Shown: positions 10,209-19,874, counted from the first letter of the stretch. The stretch: 64,000 bases of DNA from Planctomycetota bacterium (GCA_016872605.1 VGZI01000003.1:1-64000), one strand, 5' to 3'. Made by a program: numbers and translations. Notes: a model not told the origin generated them from the sequence alone.

Positions 10209-10413
10209 TTGGACAGCGCCACCCTTTCAACTCGTCCAACACCCTGCAACGCAATTCTTGTCCGTAACTACTTTAGTAAACAGCACGTGCGCGCATTCGT
10301 TGCACGCACACACCCGCACACCCCCCTCCCGAAATGCAACGAAAGCCGGAACCAGTGTGAGCAACGCTCGTCGCAAGCAGGGGAAGCAGGGCTTCAAAAG
10401 TGGCGCTGTCCAA
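10209..10413 (+). mobile_element. MITE-like element copy A (205 bp), TIR TTGGACAGCGCCAC/GTGGCGCTGTCCAA, flanked by CTAA
   Basis: Perfect 14-bp TIRs; direct CTAA at 10205-10208 and 10414-10417; closely similar copies at 33790-33996 and 54249-54457. Confidence 0.9.
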
Positions 10414-10524
10414 CTAACGCGTGCTGTGTTTCGTCGATGCCCAAGATTTTCAGTTTGAAGAACTCGTAGTCGCGAAAGGCGTACGCTCGGCGTTTCATCA
10501 ACAGGATCTCTGGGTTGCTGCCCT

Positions 10525-10586
10525 CCTAGCCTCATTTTCCGCACCCCACGCGACGGTTCGGCAGGGGTGCGGAAAATGAGGCTAGG
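10525..10586. repeat. 62-bp perfect-arm hairpin inserted within the ISL3 transposase remnant
   Basis: cctagcctcattttccgcacccc (10525-10547) / ggggtgcggaaaatgaggctagg (10564-10586): 23-bp perfect inverted arms, 16-nt loop. Confidence 0.9.
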
Positions 10587-11339
10587 GGCCGGTTGAGTTC
10601 GTGAAGTCGTAGTAGTTCAGGACGCCTTCTTGATGGTGGTCCAGGGTGTCGGCGAACTGCTCTAACATGCGACTCCCTGAATCGCGGGCGCGGGCCAGCC
10701 AATCGCGGAGCATTCGTCGAGCGGTGCGTTTGTTGGGCTGCGTCCAGGTTTGCCGCAGGTCTTCCTTGAGTTAGTGGGCGATGGCCAGCGGTTGATTGAG
10801 CCGCAACGCTTCCCTGAGTCGATCCAAGTCGTTTCGGTGCTCGTCGAGGTTTTCGGGATTCTCGATCACGAGCCAACGGGTGCCCTTGAGGATGCAGCGG
10901 TCATGATCGCTGGTGGCCTGGTGGAACAGTTGACTGCGGAAGGCGCCTAATCTTCGCTGGATTCTTGCCCGGGTTGCTCATCAATTTCTGACGCAACTTT
11001 CGAGACAGCAAAACATGCAGAGTCCAACTACCGCCGAGGGGCTGCCCACGGACCCGTCTGGCATCTGGATTGACTTCGACACCACGCTCGAAACTGGCAT
11101 GCGCGCATTGGCACTTTCCCATGGGCGCTGGCATCGCACCGTGATCGTGGGGACTGATGGCGACTATGCCGAGGTGCATTTCATCGGCTGAGATGCATCC
11201 TGGGACGATGTGATCCTGCGATCCGAGTTGCACGCCGATCCGGCAGCGCCGCCGGACGACGAACTACCCGTGACCGGCCCAGTGGAAACAGGCATAAAAC
11301 CGTCGGAGTAGCTGGGGCCGAAGCCGCCGAGACGCTGCG

Positions 11340-11910
11340 TCAGGATTTGTCCGCAAGTCGGCTGAGCACCGCCTGCCAGATTGCCGTCAGGCCCAGTTTT
11401 GTCGCCCATTGCGGGGGCGTAATCTCGATCCACGACCTGGCCGCTGATGCGCAAGATTCCCGTAATATCTCGCAAATGTTTCTCCGAACCGCCTTCCGCG
11501 TAGTACCACATCTTGCCGAGAATGACATCTTCGGGTCGAGCAGCGAAGCCGCTTCGATCGGCGAGGAGTTGAATGCGCTGGCGGCGCTCCATCTGCACGC
11601 GGCCCCACTCGTCCGCGCGCGGCAAGATCATGTCGATTATGTTGGCGGACGCAGGATGGAGCACGTTGAATTGAAACTGATTCTGAACGGCTTGGCGAAC
11701 GGCATCTTCATGGATGAAGAACTCAGGCGCCGGAAATGCTGCGCAAAAATCGCAAACCCGATCCAGCGGCAAATCGACAACGATGTCGATGTCCTGAGTG
11801 AAGCGGGGTTCGCCGTACGCGGTGCTGGCGAGTGAACCGACAAGCATGTACGGGATCGAAAGGCGTTCAAGCACGTCGATCGTGTAGCGGAGAAGTTCAG
11901 CTTGGTCCAC
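11340..11910 (-). pseudogene. Nucleotidyltransferase-fold protein (DUF6036/AbiEii-like) with C-terminal frameshift
   Basis: VLERLSIPYMLVGSLASTAYGEPRFTQDIDIVVDL NTase motif; conserved-looking C-terminus PQWATKLGLTAIWQAVLSRLADKS* lies in another frame (ORF 11340-11528); removing one G from the G5 run at 11413-11417 restores DYAPQWATKLGL. GTG start at 11910. Confidence 0.75.
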
Positions 11911-12133
11911 CCGTCAGCCTCCGCAATATTTCGCGACAAACGGCTTCGTCCGACCAATCCGGATGCTGAGACCGAATACGGGCCGAGATCATCGCACGTG
12001 CCGTGCGATGCGCTGCAGTGGCGAGAGCGATTCGCTCGGCAGGGGTCTTTTGCCGCAAGATCGCGGCAACAGCTTCATCAACGACTTCAATTTGACCTGG
12101 GTCAAGACGCCAATTCCCTGGTTCGTGAGTCAT
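11897..12133 (-). CDS. Small conserved hypothetical protein, 78 aa, putative partner of the nucleotidyltransferase
   Basis: Upstream in the same direction, 14-bp overlap with the NTase GTG start. Confidence 0.65.
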   Translation of the reverse strand: MTHEPGNWRLDPGQIEVVDEAVAAILRQKTPAERIALATAAHRTARAMISARIRSQHPDWSDEAVCREILRRLTGGPS

Positions 12134-12183
12134 TTTGCCATTATATCAATCTATGCTTCCCTACCATCGACTCGAGGTCACCC

Positions 12184-13062
12184 ATGCATTCCTGGCTGTG
12201 CCTGGTCCTGACTGCGTTTTTCGTACCGCTGGCAATCGCACAAGAGTTGCCGCGGAAGAGAGCTCTCATCATCGGCATCGACGGCTGCCGTCCCGACGCG
12301 CTCCTCGCTGCCAAGGCGCCCCATCTGCACGCGCTCATCAAGAACGGCGCCTTCAGCGACAAGGCCCAGACCGGCGACATGACGGCCAGCGGATCCGGAT
12401 GGGGCAGCCTGCTCACCGGCGTCTGGCGCGAGAAGCACGGCGTGCGCGGCAACGACTTTTCGCTCTCCAACTTCACCGAGTTCCCGAATGTATTGGCTCG
12501 CGTTAAGAAAGCCCGGCCCGATGCGTTCGTCGCTTCCGTCGTGCACTGGGAGCCGATCCAGAAGCAGATCGTTCGCAAGGCCGACATCACGGTGGCGTTC
12601 AAGACCGATGCCGAAGTGACCAGAAAAGCGTGCGATATCTTGAAGAATGAGAATCCGGATCTTTTGTTCGTGCACCTCGACGACGTCGACGGCGCGGGGC
12701 ACAAGCATGGTTTCGATCCGAAGCTTCCGAAGTACCTCGAAGCGATCGCCAAGGCGGACAGCCAGGCCGGCGAGATCCTCAAGGCGATGGAGAGCCGACC
12801 GACCTATGCCAAGGAGGATTGGCTTGTCGTCGTCAGCACCGATCACGGTGGGTCCGGCAAAGGGCATGGCCGCGACATCCCGGAGCATCGCACGATTTTC
12901 CTGATCGTCAGCGGCAAGTCGGCGGGACGCGGGACGATCGAGCCGGCGCCGGGCATCGTCGATATCGCCCCAACCGTTCTGCATCATCTCGGCATACGCA
13001 TCGAACCGGACTGGAAGCTGGACGGCAAGGCAGTCGGGCTGACGAAATCTCCGGCCAAGTAA
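12184..13062 (+). CDS. Secreted alkaline phosphatase superfamily / nucleotide pyrophosphatase-like protein
   Basis: RKRALIIGIDGCRPDAL, ITVAFKTDAEV, HLDDVDGAGHKHGF, VVSTDHGGSGKGHG metal-site motifs; signal peptide. Confidence 0.9.
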   Translation: MHSWLCLVLTAFFVPLAIAQELPRKRALIIGIDGCRPDALLAAKAPHLHALIKNGAFSDKAQTGDMTASGSGWGSLLTGVWREKHGVRGNDFSLSNFTEFPNVLARVKKARPDAFVASVVHWEPIQKQIVRKADITVAFKTDAEVTRKACDILKNENPDLLFVHLDDVDGAGHKHGFDPKLPKYLEAIAKADSQAGEILKAMESRPTYAKEDWLVVVSTDHGGSGKGHGRDIPEHRTIFLIVSGKSAGRGTIEPAPGIVDIAPTVLHHLGIRIEPDWKLDGKAVGLTKSPAK

Positions 13063-13117
13063 CTACTCCCGCCCGCCACTTCGAGGCGGGGCTAAACGAA
13101 GAGAAACGACTCTCCTG

Positions 13118-15079
13118 ATGGAACCCTACCTGCAACAACTCGATCCGCTGGCGACCTGGCGGATCTTCGGCAGTGAGATTCCGTTCTCCGCCGTCATCTC
13201 GACCATCTTCGCGGCACTACCGGTGCTGGTTTTGTTCTGGCTACTCGTGCCGCAGCGCTGGCTGGCGTCGAACGCCGGAGCGGCGGGCGCGATCGTCGCC
13301 CTGCTCATCGCCATCGGCATCTACGGCATGCCGTGGGACAAGGCGCTCTGGTCGTTCGGTTACGGCGTCGGCTTCGGGCTCTTGCCGGTCGGGTGGACTA
13401 TATTCAACGCGATGTGGCTTTACAACATTACCGTCGAGACCGGACAGTTCGCGATCATCCGGCGTTCGGTGGCCAGCCTGTCGGGCGACGCACGGATTCA
13501 GGCAGTGCTGATCGGCTTTTCGTTCGGCGCGTTTCTCGAAGGGGCGGCGGGCGGCGGCACGCCAGTCGCCATCTGCGGCGCCATCATGGTCGGTCTCGGC
13601 TTCGATCCCTTTTTGGCGGCGGTCCTGTGCCTGATCGCCAACACATCGCCGGTCGCCTACGGCGGCCTCGGTACGCCGATCCTCGTCTTGAGCGATGTCA
13701 CCGGCATCGACGGCGGCGTCCTGAGCACCATGGCCGGACACCAACTGCCGATCATGTCGCTCATCATTCCGGCGTACATGGTCAAATGCATGTGCACCTG
13801 GCGCCAGACGCTTGCGGTCTGGCCGGCGCTTCTCGTGTCGGGCGGATCGTTCGCCGCCTTTCAGTTCGTTTTCGCGACGATCCACAACTATTATCCGGGC
13901 GTCGTCCTTTATCCGATGACCGACATCGGCGGCGGCATTTTTTCCCTCGTCGTGACGGCGATCTTCTTGCAGTTCTGGAAGCCGGCGGAGGAATGGCATT
14001 TCACGACCCCCGTCGACGCGCCCGCGGCCGAGGCCCCGGCAACCGCAATCGCCACCGGCGAACCGACGGCGACCGCGCCGACCCCCGCTACGCCGTCCGT
14101 CGCGCTCGATCCCGACGACCCTCACGCCGCCGAGGCCAAGGCCATGATGGGCGGCGAATCCGCTCAGGCGGCGGAGAATGAAAAAGTGCCGCTCACCTTC
14201 GGCAACGTCACGCTGGCCTGGACCCCCTTTATCCTCATGTCCGTGTTGCTCATGCTCACCGGCATCGTCCGCGAAAAGGAAGGCATGCGCGGCAAGCCGA
14301 TCGAGAAGGGCAAACCCGAAAAACACGGGCCGATCCACATTCCAGGAACCGGCATCGAGACCAACTATCTCATCGAGGTCCCGACACTCCATAAGCAGGT
14401 CCAGCGCGAGGAACGCTTGCGGCCCGAACACAACAAGAATGAACTGGAATCGGCCATGTTCAATTTCGCCTGGCTCACCGCGCCGGGGACGGCCGTGTTC
14501 ATGGCGGTCATCCTGTCGATGATTCTCTTGCGAATGTCGGCCGGCCAAATCTGGATCGTGACGCAGCGCACCATCGTGCAGATGAAGATCCCGATCCCGA
14601 CCATTGCCTTCATGCTTGGCCTAAGCTATGTGACGCGCTATGCCGGCATGGACGCAACGCTCGGCATCGCCTTCGCCAACACCGGGGCGCTGTACCCCTT
14701 CTTCGCGGCCATCCTCGGCTGGCTCGGAGTTTTCCTCACCGGGACCGATGCGGGCAGCAATGCCCTGTTCGGAAGCCTGCAGAAAATCACCGCGACGGCC
14801 ATCCATACGCCGGATAGCCAAATCGCGGCCACCTTGAGCAGCGTTGAGCAGACGCAGGTGTTGATTTGCACCGCCAATTCCACGGGCGGCGTGATGGGCA
14901 AGATGATTGACGCCCAATCGATTTGCGTCGCCACCGCCGCCACGCATCAACTCGGCAAGGAAGCAGACATCTTCAAGGCCGTCATCTGGCATTCGATCAT
15001 ACTGGCCGCCATCATCGGCGTGATGACGCTCATGCAAGCGTACCTGTACCCGTTTACGCTGATGGTTCCGTCACCGTAG
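13118..15079 (+). CDS. L-lactate permease family transporter with long hydrophilic insertion
   Basis: GYGVGFGLLPVGWTIFNAMWLYNITVETGQF, FLEGAAGGGTPVAICGAIMVGLGF, TGTDAGSNALFGSLQ, CTANSTGGVMGKMIDAQSICVA motifs. Confidence 0.92.
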   Translation: MEPYLQQLDPLATWRIFGSEIPFSAVISTIFAALPVLVLFWLLVPQRWLASNAGAAGAIVALLIAIGIYGMPWDKALWSFGYGVGFGLLPVGWTIFNAMWLYNITVETGQFAIIRRSVASLSGDARIQAVLIGFSFGAFLEGAAGGGTPVAICGAIMVGLGFDPFLAAVLCLIANTSPVAYGGLGTPILVLSDVTGIDGGVLSTMAGHQLPIMSLIIPAYMVKCMCTWRQTLAVWPALLVSGGSFAAFQFVFATIHNYYPGVVLYPMTDIGGGIFSLVVTAIFLQFWKPAEEWHFTTPVDAPAAEAPATAIATGEPTATAPTPATPSVALDPDDPHAAEAKAMMGGESAQAAENEKVPLTFGNVTLAWTPFILMSVLLMLTGIVREKEGMRGKPIEKGKPEKHGPIHIPGTGIETNYLIEVPTLHKQVQREERLRPEHNKNELESAMFNFAWLTAPGTAVFMAVILSMILLRMSAGQIWIVTQRTIVQMKIPIPTIAFMLGLSYVTRYAGMDATLGIAFANTGALYPFFAAILGWLGVFLTGTDAGSNALFGSLQKITATAIHTPDSQIAATLSSVEQTQVLICTANSTGGVMGKMIDAQSICVATAATHQLGKEADIFKAVIWHSIILAAIIGVMTLMQAYLYPFTLMVPSP

Positions 15080-18000
15080 CCGCGGCAGCGTCGGCAGCGG
15101 GCGGCAGCTCCTTGTCAGGTGCCTTCTTGCTGTCGTGTACGACGAGCGAATACAAACATGGCACGACCATGAGCGTAGTGACCAGGCCCGCGAGCAAGCC
15201 GCCGATCACCGCCCGGCCCAACGGCGCGTTGGCTTCGCTGCCTCGGCCTATCGCCAGGGCCATCGGCAATAGCGCGAAGAACGCCGCCAGCGCCGTCATC
15301 ACGACCGGCCGCACGCGCACGCTGGCCGCCTTCAGAATCGCCTCCGTTGGCGTCAGTTTCTCTTCATGCCGCAGGTGCTGGGCGAAGTCGACAAGCAGCA
15401 CCGTGTTCGAGACCACGATGCCGACCATGAAGATGATGCCCAGCAGCGACTGCACATTGAGCGCTGTCTTAGTCAGGAACAATACCAGGACAACGCCGAC
15501 CAGGCCGACTGGAACGGCCGACAGGATGACGAGCGGCGTGAGCCAGGATTTGAAGAGCGCCACCATGAGGAAGTAGATCAACAGTGCCGCCAGTACCAAC
15601 CCGATGCCGAGGTTGCGGAACGTCTCCTGCATGCGGGCGTATTCGCCGCTCAAGCGAATTCGGCTGCCGACCATGACTTTCGGTTTTTCCTTCGACCACG
15701 TTGTCGGGTCGAACGTTTTCCATTCGCCATCTTCGAAGGCGCCGTAGCGGTTGAGCATGAAGGCGAGGTCGTCGGCGACCTTGCCCAGATCGCGGCCATG
15801 CACGCCCATCGTGATATCAAGCGTCGTCTGCAGGTTCTTATGGTTGACCTCGGCTGCAACATTGGCGCGTTCGATTGTGGCAACGTTGCGCAGTGGAATC
15901 GAGCGATTCTGGGCCGGGCTGGTGATCAGCATGTCGAGCAGCGTATCAAGCGACTCGATGTCTTCCTCCTTGTACGACACGCCGACGTAGTAAAGGTTGT
16001 TGCTGACCGGGTCGATCCAGAAGTTCTTTTTGTGAAACTGAACGCTGGAATTGACCGCGGCAATGACATTACGCATCACATCGGTTTGCGTGAAGCCCAA
16101 CAAAGCGGCCTTGGCCTGGTCGACATTAATGAAATACTGCGGATAGTCGAGACGCTGAATGATGCGGGCATCGACGACGCCGGGAATCTGGCGAGCCTCG
16201 TTGAGAATCGCCTTGGCGACCGGGAACGTCGTCTTGACGTTTTTGGTCGTGATCTGAATGTTGATCGGACTCGATCTGCCCTCATTCATGGCGGCTCGGA
16301 TCATGCCGCCGGCGTCGAAAGCGAACTCCAGGTCGTTCCAATGCGTGGACCCGGCGAAGCCTTCACGCAGCATGTGAACGTATTCCTGGGCCGAATGGTG
16401 CCGGCGATGTTTGAGCTGCACCTTGACGACGGCATCCATGGGCCCGGAGTTCGGCGTGAAGGCGGCCGACCAGTCGGCCGCCACGCCGATCTCGCTGATC
16501 ACGATCTCCAGGTCGCGCCCGATCGTGGTCTTCACGAATTGTTCGACGGCAGCAACGCGCTGTTCCGTCACCTCGATGCGTGTCCCGGCCTTGCCGCGCA
16601 CGTAGATTTCAAACGCGCCGGCGTCGACTTCCGGGAAAAACTCACGGCGAAGTTGCGTGCCCAGCCCAAGCACCACGAACACGAGGAGCATTGCGGCCAC
16701 CCCCAAGATGGTTCCAGGCCTTTCCATCGCCCAGTTGAGAACGCCGCTGTACCACCCGATCGCTGTATTGATCAGCGATTCCCATTTTTCGAAGAGCTCG
16801 CTGAGCCAGCCTTTCGCCGGCGGAAGCTCGTGTTTGTTGCGATGCCCGTGATCCTCGCCATGAATCGGGCCGCCGGGCGCTGCATGGCCGTACAGCCAGA
16901 GCGAGCACATGGCGGGCACGAAAGTGCAGGACAACAAAAATGCCGCCACCATCGAGAATGTCACGGCCAAGGCCATGGGGCGAAAGAGGAACTTGCCCAA
17001 CCCGGGAATGAACGCCAAAGGTGCGAGCACAAGCAGCGTGCAACATGCCGCGACCAGGGCCGGCATGGCAACCTCGCTGGCGCCATAAAGCGCGGCTTCC
17101 TTCGGATGCGTGCCCAGACCCAGATGCCGGTGCGTGTTCTCCAGGCAAATGATCGCAATATCGATCAATGGGCCGATCGCCAGCGCGAACCCGGCAAGCG
17201 TCATGACGTTCAGCGTATTGTCGGTGAAGTGCAAGCCCGCGACCGCTGCAAATACCGCAATCGGGATCGTCAGCACCGCTATCAATGTCATCCGCCACTC
17301 GCCCAGGAACACCAAAATCACCAATGAGCAGAGGACCGCTCCCAGGATCCCCTCTTCGACGAGGCTTGTGATCGAGTGCCTCACGTAGATCGACTGATCC
17401 ATCACCATCTTGACGTTGATGTCGTCGTACGTCAGCCGCGATTTGATGTCGGGCAGCTCATTGCGCAACGCGCTCACGACGGCCAGCGTACTGGCCCCCG
17501 TTTGACGATAAATCGGTATGTAGACCTGACGCCGGCCATTGACCCGGACGACCGACATCTGCGGCAAGTTGGTGTCGCGCACCTTGGCGACGTCGCGAAG
17601 GTATATCGTCTTGCCGTCCTTGGAGCGCACGGGAATCTCGCCCATCAGATCGACGAGTTCATACATCGAGTTGGATTCGATGGCGTAATCGACTCGGCCG
17701 AGGCGCGCCCCTCCGGTGGGGAGAAAGATGTTGTACTCGTCGATGGCACGGAGCAAATCTTGCGGCGCCAGGTTGCGGGCCTGCATTTTTTCGCGATTCA
17801 TGTAGGCGAGGATGGCACGGGATTTTCCGCCATACATGATCGGCGCATTGACCCCGCGCACCGCCATGGCCATGTTGCGAACTTCAAATCGAGCAACATC
17901 CGCGAGCAGTTCTTCCTTGACCGTTCGGCTATCCAGCGCCAGCAGACAAACGGGGGTGACGCTCGTCGGGTCATAGGGCAAGATAATCGGAGGAAGTGTG

Positions 18001-18368
18001 CCGGGCGGCAGGTAAGGCGTGGCCACCGATGCGAGCGACACGACCTGCGTCAAAGCGCCGCTCGGATCAACGTCGTCGCGGTAGAAGTTTCGAACAATGC
18101 TCACGCCAGGAATGGAACGAGACTCCTGGAACGCGACGCCGGCCGACTGCCCCGTCCAGCGTTCCAGGCGGTTGGACAGGTTCTTCTCCACGAGGGTCGC
18201 CGGCATGCCGCTGTAGAACGTGAAGACTTGCACGGCCGGGCTGCGATTGGCGGGGAGGATGTCGATCGGAATCGACACGATTGCCAAAGCCCCGATGACG
18301 CCAACGGTCAGGACAAGCACAACGACCGCGTGCCAGTTGTTCAGTGAGAACTTGATCAAACCAGTCAT
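15054..18368 (-). CDS. RND efflux permease (AcrB/CusA superfamily)
   Basis: MTGLIKFSLNNWHAVVVLVLTVGVIGALAIVSIPIDILP, GFALAIGPLIDIAIICLEN, MVGIVVSNTVLLVDFAQ. Confidence 0.95.
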   Translation of the reverse strand: MTGLIKFSLNNWHAVVVLVLTVGVIGALAIVSIPIDILPANRSPAVQVFTFYSGMPATLVEKNLSNRLERWTGQSAGVAFQESRSIPGVSIVRNFYRDDVDPSGALTQVVSLASVATPYLPPGTLPPIILPYDPTSVTPVCLLALDSRTVKEELLADVARFEVRNMAMAVRGVNAPIMYGGKSRAILAYMNREKMQARNLAPQDLLRAIDEYNIFLPTGGARLGRVDYAIESNSMYELVDLMGEIPVRSKDGKTIYLRDVAKVRDTNLPQMSVVRVNGRRQVYIPIYRQTGASTLAVVSALRNELPDIKSRLTYDDINVKMVMDQSIYVRHSITSLVEEGILGAVLCSLVILVFLGEWRMTLIAVLTIPIAVFAAVAGLHFTDNTLNVMTLAGFALAIGPLIDIAIICLENTHRHLGLGTHPKEAALYGASEVAMPALVAACCTLLVLAPLAFIPGLGKFLFRPMALAVTFSMVAAFLLSCTFVPAMCSLWLYGHAAPGGPIHGEDHGHRNKHELPPAKGWLSELFEKWESLINTAIGWYSGVLNWAMERPGTILGVAAMLLVFVVLGLGTQLRREFFPEVDAGAFEIYVRGKAGTRIEVTEQRVAAVEQFVKTTIGRDLEIVISEIGVAADWSAAFTPNSGPMDAVVKVQLKHRRHHSAQEYVHMLREGFAGSTHWNDLEFAFDAGGMIRAAMNEGRSSPINIQITTKNVKTTFPVAKAILNEARQIPGVVDARIIQRLDYPQYFINVDQAKAALLGFTQTDVMRNVIAAVNSSVQFHKKNFWIDPVSNNLYYVGVSYKEEDIESLDTLLDMLITSPAQNRSIPLRNVATIERANVAAEVNHKNLQTTLDITMGVHGRDLGKVADDLAFMLNRYGAFEDGEWKTFDPTTWSKEKPKVMVGSRIRLSGEYARMQETFRNLGIGLVLAALLIYFLMVALFKSWLTPLVILSAVPVGLVGVVLVLFLTKTALNVQSLLGIIFMVGIVVSNTVLLVDFAQHLRHEEKLTPTEAILKAASVRVRPVVMTALAAFFALLPMALAIGRGSEANAPLGRAVIGGLLAGLVTTLMVVPCLYSLVVHDSKKAPDKELPPAADAAAATVTEPSA

Positions 18369-18446
18369 GTTGGAATATGTCCTGCATCCTCCGATCCCGC
18401 AGCGCATAGGGATCGTGTTGCCATTGCATGTGCTGTCGATGGGTGG

Positions 18447-19874
18447 TTATGGGGCTGGGTCTAGATTCAACTCGGGCTCCTCGTAGAGAGCCGACTGAAC
18501 TTCCATGCCGTCCGCCAAACCGGCGGGTGGGGCGAGAATGACGCGGTCGGTGTCTTGCAGGCCAAACACCTCGACGCGTGAGCCATTGTCCATGCCGAAG
18601 CGCACCTTGGTGAGAAAGGCTTTGCCGTCGCGCACGACAAACACCGCGCCTTTTCGGGCCTTGGACTTGCCGGCCAGACACGACGAGGGGACCGACAACT
18701 GCTTGGACATTTTGTCGAGGAAGATCGTGACCTTGCCGAACATGCCCTGGCGTATTGTGCCGTCCTTATTGGGCAGATCGATTTCGACGTGCATGAGACG
18801 AGTCTTGACGTCCTCTGTCTTGGCCACGCGTGAGATTTTCGCTTCGAACTTGGCGCCCGGAAAGGCATCGAGTTCGACGAAGGCTGGCTTGTCTTTCGAG
18901 GCAAACGGGACGTCGCTGTCGGGTATCTGAACGACGACTCGCATGCGGTCGGGGCGCTGAATCGCGAAGATCGTTTGGGCAGCGCCTCCCTCGGCCGCGG
19001 AGCGGACAAACGCGCCTTCGACGAGGCGGCGTTCGGTGATATGGCCGTCAAACGGGGCGACGATCGTGGCGAACTTGAATTGCTCCGTGGTGCGCTCGTA
19101 CTCCGCCTGAGCGACCTTGACATTGGCCTTCGCTTCTTCAACGTCGGCCTCGGCAAGCAACACCTTGGCGCCGAATGCGTGGGCGGCGGCTTGCGCCTTG
19201 ATGATCGCCGCGCGAGCCGCTCGCTCGCTCTCGCGCGCCGACTCGTACTGTTGCTTCGACTCGTCTTCGATTCGTTGTTCAATATTCTTCGCGGCAGCCA
19301 GTTCTTTCATGCGCAGGTACACCGCGCCGCGATAAGAAACCCACGCCGTCGCGGCACGCGCTTGAGCATCGGCGTGAATGACTTCCGCATGGGCGGCGTC
19401 CAAGTCGGCTTTCGTGGCGGTCACCTTCGCCTTCATCTGCTTGACGCGAGCCTCGGCCTGTTCCACCAGCGCGCCGTTGCGCTGCACCAGCTTTTCCAGC
19501 TCGGGAACGTCGATGACCGCCAGCACGTCGCCTTCCTGCACCGTTGCCCCGATATTGACGTACTGCGCCTTCAAATAACCGGACACCTTGGCCTGCAACA
19601 GGACCTCGTCTGCCTCGACCGAGCCGACCTGCACCGAGATTCGTTCCATCGCGCCGCGGCGCGGATAGACGACCTTGACATTGGTCGTCTCCGGCGTCTG
19701 CGGCGTGTCATCATCATCGTCATCGCTCTGCCCATCTGGGGATTGTCTGCCTGCCGCGTTGGCCGGCGCCCCATGACGTCGCGGTTGCGTGCTTTTCCAT
19801 AGATAGTAGCATGTGCCGACTACGAGTGCGATGGCCGTGGGCCAGAAGATCCACTGAATCAATCGAGGTGACAT
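18447..19874 (-). CDS. RND efflux periplasmic adaptor (HlyD/MFP family)
   Basis: VSGYLKAQYVNIGATVQEGDVLAVID lipoyl-like domain, coiled coil, FATIVAPFDGHITERRLVEGAFV. Confidence 0.93.
   Translation of the reverse strand: MSPRLIQWIFWPTAIALVVGTCYYLWKSTQPRRHGAPANAAGRQSPDGQSDDDDDDTPQTPETTNVKVVYPRRGAMERISVQVGSVEADEVLLQAKVSGYLKAQYVNIGATVQEGDVLAVIDVPELEKLVQRNGALVEQAEARVKQMKAKVTATKADLDAAHAEVIHADAQARAATAWVSYRGAVYLRMKELAAAKNIEQRIEDESKQQYESARESERAARAAIIKAQAAAHAFGAKVLLAEADVEEAKANVKVAQAEYERTTEQFKFATIVAPFDGHITERRLVEGAFVRSAAEGGAAQTIFAIQRPDRMRVVVQIPDSDVPFASKDKPAFVELDAFPGAKFEAKISRVAKTEDVKTRLMHVEIDLPNKDGTIRQGMFGKVTIFLDKMSKQLSVPSSCLAGKSKARKGAVFVVRDGKAFLTKVRFGMDNGSRVEVFGLQDTDRVILAPPAGLADGMEVQSALYEEPELNLDPAP

Larger units (their letters stand above)
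10197..10950 (-). pseudogene. Decayed ISL3-family transposase (C-terminal DDE part)
   Basis: Manual reverse translation: FHQATSDHDRCILKGTRWLVIENPENLDEHRNDLDRLREALRLNQPLAIAH*LKEDLRQTWTQPNKRTARRMLRDWLARARDSGSRMLEQFADTLDHHQEGVLNYYDFTNSTGP-[hairpin]-GSNPEILLMKRRAYAFRDYEFFKLKILGIDETQHAL-[MITE]-VE*; in-frame stop plus two insertions; 5' boundary approximate. Confidence 0.85.

Noticed and set aside
11000-11320. Open stretch PTAEGLPTDPSGIWIDFDTTLETGMRALALSHGRWHRTVIVGTDGDYAEVHFIG as a possible gene
   Set aside because: Interrupted by stops, no supported start and no recognised family; probably degraded accessory sequence.
15366-17327. 653-aa plus-strand ORF antisense to the RND permease
   Set aside because: Antisense shadow of a high-GC, strongly supported RND gene; the translation is low-complexity H/D/R/Q-rich with no family motif.
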